A stretch of 64,000 bases of DNA from contig CM046451.1 of NCBI GenBank assembly GCA_025506515.1, forward strand, positions 65,117,635 to 65,181,634, read 5' to 3'. The DNA comes from Flaveria trinervia. Its lineage: Eukaryota > Streptophyta > Magnoliopsida > Asterales > Asteraceae. Numbering within the stretch: the stretch's first letter is position 1; each line of letters starts with the position of its first letter. Of the stretch, positions 11,873 to 21,251 are shown in pieces. Both the position numbers and the translations under genes were made by a program. The notes beneath the pieces were generated by a model. The model was not told where the DNA came from, made no database searches, and saw nothing but the letters and a program-made list of their open reading frames with translations.

Positions 11873-14702
11873 ATCTTCCTTGGGTCAGCATACAAAAGCT
11901 TTAGTTTGGCCAGCTGGTTGAGCTCAAAACCTGGTAGAGTCTTCACTGAATATACGTTAAGATCCTCAAAATACTCCCACGCTATGATCCTGCCAGTCAC
12001 CTTATGATGTTTCTTGACTTTGTAGAGTTTGGTGTAGGCATCCTGTTTCGGTGCAGCGCGTTGGGCTCTAACTTCTTCAAAACTTCCAGCCCACTCAGGC
12101 TTTCGGATATCGACATCATCATTTGAGGGTTGGGTCGTTTCCTCTACTTTCTCCGACTCTTGCTCCATCTTGTCTAACACCTCAAAAATATCACTGACGA
12201 GGGATTCACCCAGATTGGGGGACCACATTTCCCTCATTGTCAGCATACTGAGGGTAGTGCTCGGCAGTGACATCTTCAATCTCGATTTCATTAACATCGT
12301 TGAGCTCTTCGTCACTGGTCGAGTCGCATGTCGGAGCATCCTTGACTATCTCATCTGGATTGAGCTTGAAGATCTCTGCGAGTTGCTCGTTTGATAGGTG
12401 GTGAATTATTTCCCCTTCTTCAGGGGTATAACTCACCGACCTCCTTACTATCCCTTGCAGATCAAGAATCATTGTTAGCTGAGTCTTGACCTGCTGAAGG
12501 GGAGCAACATCAAACTCATCCCTTTGGTAAATTGGATCTGTTTGATTTACACATTTAACATATCAACCATTAGTAATTAATCAAATCAAAAATGCATTAA
12601 ACTTAATTTAAACATTTAATACATAGGTTTCAATACATGATTCAAATACAAAAGTAATTAAATACATAAACATCTAATCTTTACATTTGTCATGTATCAT
12701 CATCTCGTCACTTGGTGGAGCAGAAGAAGAAGCTGGTTGCTCTTGATTCTTCTTAGACCTCCTTTCTTGACCTGAAGCAGAGGCCGATGTAGCTGCATCT
12801 CTTCCTGCTGTATTATCATCATCATCCTTCTCCTCTGTCCTTTCTTCTTCTGTCCCCTCATCCTCCTCTGTCTTATCCTCATCATCCTCATCATCATCTT
12901 TATCATCTTCGTCTCCCTCTTTGATCTTCAAGGGCTCCTCCTTAGATCCCTTTAGCTTTAACATGATCGTCTTCTTCGCCTCCTCCAACTCCTCTATCTT
13001 CTTGTTTGATGTGACACTATATGCTTGGAGTTGGGCTATCTCATGGTTCTGAGCAGCCATCTGTTGGGCCTGCTCCTCTATCACTCGAGCCTGCTCTTCT
13101 ATCTGGTGAGATTGACCAGCAGTAAGATCAGCAAGCTGGCTGATCTGAGCCGCCTTCTCCTCATCTGCGGCTAATAGGCGCATCACCATCCTGTTTAGCG
13201 CATACAGCTATTCCTCTACCCCAATTGGAGGTAGAGGTGATCCATAAGTATGAGATGGATGGGCTGAGGATCCAGCTTGGTGGGTAGTGGTGGTGGTGGT
13301 GGCTATAGTGAAGATGGGTCTGTGAAATAATGGAGGTGATGTGGGAGTGAAAGATATGGTGGTAGATGGAATCTGTACAATGGTGGGAGGTGTGGTGGTG
13401 GTAGTAGTAGTTGTGGTGGCTGTGGTTGTGGATGGTGTGGTGGCTGTGGTGGTAACGAAGGTGAGTCGTCTTTTCTTCTTCTTCTGACCATGGGGCTGAG
13501 CCATCCTTTTCCTCCTCGTTCCCGTTGAGGTGGATGCTCCCCCTACAACCCTGCTAGCTGACTCCGGTGCATAACTCGGATCAGTGGCTGTCTCTCCTGA
13601 GTCTCTTGGCCGTTCACCAACTGCCCTTAGTCCATGTTCTGTGGGAACAACCTTGCTTCCCACAGCACGTGTCAAGGGCTCCTTTTCCGACTCCTCTTCC
13701 TCCTCACCAGGAACAAAATCCTGATGGAAACCAGCAGACTCGGCTATGTCTCCAACTGGGGCGGACACTAGAGGTATAACATTAGAAACTGAGCCTCTCG
13801 GTGGAGTAGGCATATCATCTCCAGCGTCCCCACTGTCGTCATTATCAGAGTCATGCTCTGGGAGCAGTAGCCTCTCATCATGAGAATCACTGTCATCATT
13901 ACGCCATTTGCGTCTCCCCGACGCCACATATCTCTCGTTGGCTAAATGGCCAATCAACCTCTTCACCTGGGCTTCACTTGCTTGCCCCTATACACCCTCA
14001 TCCGACCCAAGGTCGTGTCATCCATAATCTCCAAAGCAACTGCATCATGACTCTCCTTGGGAAGAAGTGGCAGCTTCTCATTGAAGATCAGCTGTAGAAA
14101 CCTGGGGTACATACAAAATCCTTCCATCCTCTTTGCCTCCAGGTTCTCCACCAAATAAGAGAAGATCATACTCGAAAAGCTGAAAGGGTGGTTCAACACC
14201 AGTGCCACATAGGCATTCTGAATCTGGTCTGATAGATCATCGAACCCACCCCTCCTCGAAGCAATGCACTTTAGGATCACATGCGCCAAGTACTTGTACT
14301 GGGGGCACAGGTTGCTCTTGTTGAGCACACCGAGTTTATGTCCCCAGCATACTTGATCCTGAGGAAGCAACCTCTCACAGTCAGTGGATGTAATCTGGTG
14401 GGGTGATTCGTATCGTCCCCAAACTCAAGAACTCTCTGGATATCAGAAGCAGTATACTCGATATCATGACCCAGAATTGAGCTCCATATACTGTACGGCT
14501 TACGAGAGCGATCAACTGAGGCATTCTCCCAGAATGCCTGGTGTAGTGACCTGTAGGGCATGCAAGGTGTACATATAGCCTTATGTATCCGGGAACGTCT
14601 AAGGAAAGCTATAATCTCTGTGAACTCAGCCCCGTTCCGAGTAGTATGATCCAAGTGAGCACATATGTTGTGCTTTGGATTAATGGACCATCTATCAGCC
14701 AT
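11868..14702 (-). pseudogene. Element A extra ORF (aORF), main part
   Basis: Begins at ATG 14702 (MADRWSINPKHNICAHLD). Segments in order are a globular N-terminal domain of about 240 residues (14702-13963, one frame change near 14300) with FWENASVDRS and YLVENLEAKR; an acidic Ser/Asp region; a basic patch GQKKKKRR near 13480; a Thr-rich linker (13450-13300); an in-frame TAG at 13208-13210; a Gln/Glu coiled coil (13189-12980, IEEQARVIEEQAQQ); a very acidic stretch; then a last domain (12472-11873) cut by element C. The N-terminal domain recurs in D (60444-61276) and, more distantly, in B (20427-19825). It lacks protease, RT, integrase or clear membrane segments. Position matches the envelope-like ORF of Sireviruses, but the function is unknown. 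Confidence 0.75.
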
Positions 14703-14784
14703 TTTCCTAAAACATAAGACACGTAACCATTAGTACATAATACATCAAAATTCAGTTCTAAGTGTAATGTTTAAATTCATTCTG

Positions 14785-15735
14785 TTTCATTCGCGCGAAT
14801 GAATCATGCGACTGAAGTCAGTCGGTTGTTCTTTCATGTGACTGAGCTCGTTCGGGTGAATGAGACATGCGATTGAGTTCAATGTGCTGACTAAGTCTGC
14901 GATTGGTTTAGTCGGCCGACTGAGCTCATTCGCATGGTTCATTCGGCCGATTGATCCAATCGCAAGTTTCAATCGTGCGATTAGAGTTCATCCGGATGAC
15001 CAGTCGCCTGTCCTACTGTTCAATCGCCTGCTGTTTGAATCTTGACCAAAACAAATGATTTAACGTGGGTTACCAGTTCAATAGACTTGCCATTTAGACA
15101 CTAATAACCTATTAAACTTAATTTTAACATTTTGCATAGTTCAGGTTGGTTATTTGGTCATGTATAGTCCATTTCTTGTTTTCATTCAAATATCACCAAA
15201 TTGGAGTTCCATTCCTTCTGTTTTCGGTGCGATATCAATGCCATCTACCTGTTTATAAGTCAACAAACGTCAGAAGATCAACAGCAATGTGAAAAGAAGG
15301 TCTAGAGAAATTTTGGCAGAGTAACGAGAAGAAATACGATTTGGGAGCGATTGGGTATGAAGAGTAAAATGCGATCGACTGGCCCTTTAAAGACTAAAGC
15401 TGAGTTCAATTGGCCGGCTGGCCTCATTCGCTCAGTTCACTCGGGCGACTGAGGCTCAGTCGTGCGATTGGCCCAGTCAGTCGCATTTAGTTGGCCGACT
15501 GAGTCTCAGTCGGTCGACTGACTCATTCGTTCCCTTTCATTCGCACCCTCAGTTAACCGACTGAGTCTCAGTTGGTCGACTTACTCATTCGCACCCTTTC
15601 ATTCGGTCGAATGGATCATTCTGATAAGCCATTCGAGTGAATGTCTCAATCTCAAGTCTAGTCGTGTGAATGGGATCCATTCGCATGGTTGGTCCATACT
15701 TATGATCCAGTCGTGCGAATGGGTTACACTTATGA
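14785..15735. repeat. Palindromic word array upstream of A's extra ORF
   Basis: Nearly 1 kb upstream of the aORF start, holding dozens of words such as CATTCGC, CAGTCGG, CGACTGA and CGATTGA, many in facing pairs. Densest at 14785-15010 and 15400-15735. The piece between (15060-15380) is ordinary AT-rich sequence. This is the same vocabulary as in the A LTR and leader. Confidence 0.85.
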
Positions 15736-15874
15736 ACATTTAGCACTTAACCCTTTTTACCTGTTGAAATTAACATTATGAGCATTTGATCATCTCAGAC
15801 ATGATCATTTTAACTTGAAAAACTTTTGATCACCTCAAACGTGATCCTTTTACACAATTTAGTCACCTCAGACG
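15736..15874. repeat. 19-bp dyads in A spacer, left of B insertion
   Basis: GATCATCTCAGACATGATC at 15788-15806 and GATCACCTCAAACGTGATC at 15828-15846, then half of a third dyad ending at 15874, where B is inserted. Further copies follow at 28224-28232 and 28257-28275. Confidence 0.8.
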
Positions 15875-16254
15875 TGTTAGGATCTCAGCGTCTACCTTGA
15901 TCAATTAGATTGGATTTGCAGTGGAATGAGCTCATGAATTAACAAATTTAAACAAGAACACACGGAATTTATCAATGAAACAGTGTTTGTTATAGAGAGA
16001 GAATTTCTGCCAAAAGGAATATATTCATTCAATACACGCTTTGGCTGGCTTCACGCGCATCATTACAATTAGGTCATCTTTCCTTTTATAAGGGAAGCTG
16101 ACGTCAGCTGATGTCACTTGACAGTGACATCTAAGTGTTATTTAACTACTAAAAGTTAACACAACTACTGAAGATGTCAAACAGCTGACATCTTCTTACA
16201 AAAATACCAAGTGTTAACTATCACTACAACTACTGAAAAGAAAACTACTGAAAC

Positions 16255-16284
16255 AACGACTGAAGAACATGCTCTTCAGTCGTT
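16255..16284. repeat. 30-bp palindrome in B-family LTR
   Basis: Arms AACGACTGAAGA and TCTTCAGTCGTT around ACATGC. The same 30-bp palindrome is at 27642-27671 and 61741-61770, so it is kept in all three B-family LTRs. It lies in U3, about 165 bases upstream of the TATA box. Confidence 0.9.
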
Positions 16285-16328
16285 TTATAAGTACTGAAAT
16301 TGAAAAGAAAACTACTGAAAGGAAACCA

Positions 16329-16365
16329 TCACAACAACTGAAGAATGCTTCTTCAGTTGTTGTGA
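16329..16365. repeat. 37-nt inverted repeat in B LTR
   Basis: A perfect 17-bp stem with loop TGC; the left arm begins TCACAACAACTGAAGAA. The copy at 27716-27752 has two mismatched pairs and the F copy near 61658-61694 is more decayed. Confidence 0.88.
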
Positions 16366-16429
16366 CAAACTCTGAAGGCTTCAGTACTTGGACTTCTTGA
16401 ACTTCAGCTGTTGTCATCAGCTGATGTCT

Positions 16430-16760
16430 TTAGATGTTGTCTTCAGTCTTTGTACTTCAGCTGTTGATCTTTAGTACTTTAGTATTCAGCTGTTCATCTT
16501 CAGACTTTGGTCTTCAGCTCTTGAAGTCTTCAGTACTTTAGTCTTCAGCTGTTGATCTTCAGACTTTGTACTTCAGCTGTTGATCTTTAGTACTTTAGTC
16601 TTCAGTTGTTGTTCTTCAGACTTTGGTCTTCAGCTATTGAAGTCTTCAGTACTTTAGTCTTCAGCTGATGATCTTTAGACTTTGGTCTTCAGCTGTTAAA
16701 GTCTTCAGTACTTTAGTCTTCAGCTGTTGATCTTCAGACTTTGTCAAACAGCTAATCAAG
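16430..16760. repeat. 59-bp tandem array in B 3' LTR
   Basis: Repeats built from CTTCAGCTGTTGATCTTCAG, then ACTTTGGTCTTCAGCTGTTG, then AAGTCTTCAGTACTTTAGT. Copies vary by point changes. The equivalent arrays are at about 27830-28130 and, inverted, 61380-61600. CAGCTG occurs in nearly every half-unit. Confidence 0.82.
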
Positions 16761-16837
16761 TCTTCAGCAGTTGTTGTGATGTCTTGTGGGACTTAAAGGT
16801 TTTTTTGATCTGGCTCATTGGTTCTTTTGGTCCAACA

Positions 16838-16852
16838 AACTCCCCCTGAACC
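16838..16852 (-). other. Element B polypurine tract
   Basis: Minus strand GGTTCAGGGGGAGTT directly before the 3' LTR. Confidence 0.88.
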
Positions 16853-17056
16853 AATGCAGCCAAAACCTTTAAGCTTTTTGAAGATGTCCCACTTATTATG
16901 GCAGAAAGATTGGTCTTTTTGTCTTCTAGATCAGCTCAGAAGTGACCCTTGTAAGCACAGGCCTGGGAAGAAGTCTCAATGATCTTTTTGACAAAGGATG
17001 GACGGGAAGTCTGTCTTGGGGAACTGGACACAGAGCTGTTACCCCATCCATGAGAT

Positions 17057-20000
17057 CTACTTCCCAACTATGAGTCTGTAAGGCTCCCTTGTATAGGCCT
17101 CAATGAAGATTACTTGTTCCTCCATGGTAAGCTCTTCTGCTTCTCTTTCAAAGAGTGACTCTGGCCCATAATACTCAGAGAGGTATTTGACCTGCTTCCC
17201 ATTTTTTAGTTCCACGGTTGTTATGACTCTATATGCGAATTCATCTGGGTGAATACCCTCTAAGAACAACTGGAGCTCATTCTTTCTAACTTCCTCAAGC
17301 CTCCTATACACTAACCCCTTTTTCACCACTTTATTCTCCAGCATCTTTTGTGGGGTTAGTTTAGCTTTATAGGCTTTCTTGAAGTCATATAGGATCTCCC
17401 AAGGTGATACTACAAAGGTCAGTGAGATCACTTCATCTACAATCTTCTTTACTTGGCCAATGTATATCTGTGGAATATTTTTCTTTTGAATCCTATGAGA
17501 CACCCTAGGATCAGGCCAAATCCTCACTCTCTCTTTTTGATATTGAAAGGTATGTCTGAAAGTGTATAATCTCCGAGCATGTTTCTTCATATTTATGATT
17601 GAAGATATGACAGCGTATGCTTTGTCGACTCTTCTTAACAGTTCCTCATCATGTTGTTTGTGAAGCTCTTCTTCTTCTAACTTCACTTTCACAATTTGCC
17701 TTTGAGATTCAGGATTAATTGTTGGAGGGTGACTTATGGCCTTAGGCAACTGTATAACAGCTGAGATTGGTAGCCTATCTTCATCTTCATCATTATCTTC
17801 TTCTTCCTCTTCTAGCCTCAGTACCCTTCTCTTCCTCTTTTGGGGTACATCATCGGCTATTGGTTTTATGGGTAAGGGAATTGGTTTAGTGGGTTGTGCT
17901 TGTGGTGGTTTTGGTGTGGGAATTTTGACAGGCTGTTCTAGCATTTTGGATGTAAGTGAGGCTTTAGATTGTTTGACCAGTTCAGTCCTGCTCCCAGCAC
18001 CAGCTTCATTCAAGCCTTCAATGACCAGCCCTTTGGTATATACTTCAGACGAACAGATCTTAGTGGTAATTGCCAAGATGCTGTGCCTGGACCATGACTT
18101 GATTTCAATCAATGATCTTCCAAGATACTTAGCTATGAACCTGATCATGATTTCCAGCCTTTCCCTTTCGAACACACTGTAACTTGCCCATCTTGCTTGA
18201 TTTCTTCAATCTCCAATCTTCTAATTTCTGAGTCAAGTTTTTCAGTGTCATGACCTTGCCTAAACAGCTGATCAATGATGTTATCCACTGATCGGTTGTG
18301 TTGGGCATCAGCCTCCTTCACCATTTTCTCCAACTCCTTCTCCTTCTTTCCACTCTTCCTTTTCTTGTATGTGACATGAAAGTCTTTAGTACTTTCAGTC
18401 ACTTTCTCCATTTCAGCTTTCTTCTCCTTCTCCTTCTCAGTCTCTACACCCAACTCCTTCTCATTTTCCACCTCTATCTCTTTTTCTTTCTCCTTCCCAT
18501 CTTGAATCCTCTTTCGTTTTGCTTTCACTTACTGAATCTCCCCCTTTTTGGTTGCATTGGTTGCAAGGGTTTGATTGTCAGAAAGCCTTTTGCTCACAAC
18601 TTCCTCTATCAAGGGTTGGATTACCGAGGGAAGCCTCTCATCAAGGGTTTTAGTCACTATATCAGTGATAAATCGTGTGATGAGAGGTAAGGAATTTTGA
18701 AAGATAGCAGCTATTTGCTCAGGGGGGTTTTGTCCCTGAGAGATAGTGCCAGAAGTAGAGGCAGGTGGCTGAGTGTTTTGGAGTGGCTCAGTGTATAAGA
18801 GACCTTCAGAGGAAGGTGCCATCTGGTGGTGTATTGGGGTAGATGGACTTAGATCCTAAGACATTTTGGCAATCAGCTCGTTGAGTCTGCTTACCTCATT
18901 CTTTAGGATGGTATTTTGGGCTAAAACATCATAGAAGAAGCCCAGGTCATCATCAGTGTTTGCTGAATCACCTGACCTCCTGAAAGAATCAGGATGTACA
19001 TGCTCTGAGTGTAGATCAGTATCAGCATGTGCCTCTCGTTCTTGGTACTGGGGACTTCCTGCCTCAGGACTATGTCCTTCATTGGCATCCTCTGGTGAGT
19101 TCTTATGGATGTTACCAACTACATCCTGATCATATGCTGAAGCAGGAGAAGTGGCAGCCTCACCAGATGTTCTAATCTCCGTTTCTACACTTGGAGATGG
19201 AATAGTGTAACCCCTGTGATGTGGGTTATCAGAAGCATTTTGATCCTCGCCCTCAATGGTTGACTATATCCCAGTTTTGATTGGTATCTGGGGAGGGGGG
19301 TGAGGAATGCAACTGACTCAACACTTTTGCAACTATTATGGTAGGACTTTGGGGGGCGGTTGCAGTGGGAGATGGTGTAGAAGTAGTTTGCACCGGGGGA
19401 GAGTGGTGAGTTTCAATGGCAACCTCCTCAAATGAGGAAGGTTCCAGATGTATAGGTGCCCCGAATGTGGTTGTTGCAGGCTCCTGTTGAGAGGAAGCCT
19501 GAGCAGTTGAGGTTGGGTGAGTACTTGTATCTACTTGGGGATTATGGCCAGTAGATATATCCTACGTTTGTGTTGCAGGGACATCCTCAGGGGACTCATT
19601 TCCCTGAGTAGCCGTTTTGGGATTCTTGTGTTTGGGTTTGGTGGGGACTTTTGATTTGGAGGTGGTGGCTGTGGGTTCCAGCTGCGTGGGTTTTCGCAGC
19701 TTGGCAGCCTGTTTGAGTGACTGGTCTGAGTTGTGCCTGGAGTATACCTCAGGAAATACAGCCATAGTATGGACTCCAAGGCCAACAAGTCCCTCAGCTT
19801 TCATCTGGTTCTCTATAATGGCCATTATGAACCGTGGATATAATATCCATCGGTTAGCAATAGGTTTTGAGGCATATCCTTGAGTTCAAGAAATATTATT
19901 GCAGAAAAATTTAAGTTTTGTTGCTCAAGGATAGAGAAGAATACCTGTTGCCATCTGGTTGACATTTGATCCCAAGAAGAAGTCTTAGGAGCTAGGCATA

Positions 20001-20427
20001 CATTCACCATATGAAAAATAAGGCGTTCTGCATCATGGAAATGCTTCTTCAGGATGGTAGAGGCGCTGAGGTTACCCTGGTATCCATGGTGGGCAAAGGA
20101 TAGATCAGTGGTGCCCTTTGGATACCCAACGGGGAAAGTGGCATCATCCAGTTGTAGGGTTTGGCAAAGGATTGCCGGAGTGATGACCACCTGTCGGTTG
20201 TTGACGAACGACTGGAGAGAGTTGGTGTCATTGTCCCCAGTGATTAGGGTGACGTTCGTCCAGAACTGACGTAAGGATTCGGCATAAATAGTAGGATTTA
20301 GAAGGAAAGCCGTTTTGTAGGGAGAGTGGACCATTAGATCAATGGCATTATCAAACTTTGTCCAGAAGGGTGATTTGGTAAGGTAGGCAACACAGTTGTG
20401 TCTTGGTTTAAGCTGCATGGTCGCCAT
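17057..20427 (-). pseudogene. Element B extra ORF (aORF)
   Basis: ATG at 20427 (MATMQLKPRHNCVAYL). The first 200 residues (20427-19825) form a domain alignable by eye to A's: a PxHN start, LRQFWTN, a middle with QTLQLDD, and NFSAIIFLELKDM near the end. A frame change near 19830 leads to a Pro/Thr/Lys-rich linker (19825-19562), low-complexity sequence with stops (19530-18830), a coiled or charged stretch very rich in Lys/Glu (18528-18145), and a C-terminal domain (18175-17057) ending YTREPYRLIVGK. The frame is broken at least five times. The size, over 1000 residues if intact, and the site between pol and PPT match A, D and I. From memory such proteins occur as hypotheticals in Asteraceae. Function unknown; no envelope-type membrane anchor is evident. 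Confidence 0.75.
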
Positions 20428-21251
20428 TAATGTGAGAGAAGGTTCGGAGTTTTTGAACGTTAGGTTTGAGATAATGAAGCTCTGTAGGATTAGGTATTTA
20501 TAGGGAATGGGTTATAAAACAACTGAAGGTTTGGTTTTAATCATCAGTAGTTTTAAACGACTGATGACATGGTATTAACCTTCAGAGGTTGAAACAACTG
20601 AAGTCTTGGTTTTAGGCATCAGCAGTTATAAAACTACTGAAAACCATGGTTTTGGCTTCACATGTTGGAAACAACTGAGGACTTGGTGTTAGTCATCAGT
20701 AGTTGTGAAACTACTGAAGACATGGTTTTGTCATCAGTTGTTGTAAACGACTGAAGACTTGGTGTTAGTCATCAGTAGTTGTGAAACTACTGAAGACATG
20801 GTTTTGTCATCAGTTGTGGTAAACGACTGAAGACTTGGTGTTAGTCATTAGTAGTTGTGAAACTACTGAAGACATTGGTTTTGTCATCAGTTGTTGTAAA
20901 CGACTGAAGACTTGGTGTTAGTCATCAGTAGTTGTGAAACTACTGAAGACATTGGTTTTGCTTTAGTTGTTTAAGATGAAATAGCAGTTGTAAAAGGACT
21001 GAAGAGAAAATTCCCATCAGTAGTTTTCGTCAATTCTTAGCTTTTCAGCTATTTCATACTGTCCTCAACACTTACTCATCAGTCTTTTTGGCTGTTTTCA
21101 GTTGTTTCATAGGACATCAGTACTTATCTGTTTTTACTAACATCAGTAGTTATAACTACATCAGTAGTTTGTAACAGAATCAGTACTTATTTGTGACATG
21201 TTTACTAATGATCATCAGTACTTGTTTACTGAGATCATCAGTAGTTGTCAC
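20428..21251. repeat. Tandem-repeat spacer of element B, including four 76-bp units
   Basis: Non-coding spacer between pol stop and aORF. The unit starts CTACTGAAGACATGGTTTTG; copies begin at 20711, 20787, 20863 and 20940 (76, 76 and 77 bases apart). Decayed copies extend to about 20520. The rest (20970-21250) keeps the words CATCAGTAGTT and CATCAGTACTT without regular spacing. Confidence 0.88.

Larger units (their letters stand above)
15875..16837 (-). repeat. Element B 3' LTR
   Basis: 963 bp, plus strand TGTTAGGATC to TTTGGTCCAACA. Holds a TATA-like CCTTTTATAA (16082-16091, element sense TTATAAAAGG), TGACGTCA at 16099-16106, two strong inverted repeats (16255-16284 and 16329-16365) and a 59-bp tandem array (about 16430-16760). 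Confidence 0.9.

Noticed and set aside
13303..13491. Pro/His-rich minus-strand frame
   Set aside because: Out-of-frame reading of the Thr-rich linker of A's extra ORF.
14785..15735. CRISPR-like array
   Set aside because: Words are degenerate, spacing is irregular, there are no unique spacers or cas genes, and the sequence is a plant retrotransposon.
15870..15874. AGACG as a clean target duplication of B
   Set aside because: The other flank reads AACGT after the LTR; only GACG/AACG agree, with one mismatch, so the duplication is reported as imperfect.
17736..18690. Ser-rich and hydrophobic plus-strand frames opposite B's extra ORF
   Set aside because: Mirror images of Glu/Lys-rich coding sequence on the minus strand.
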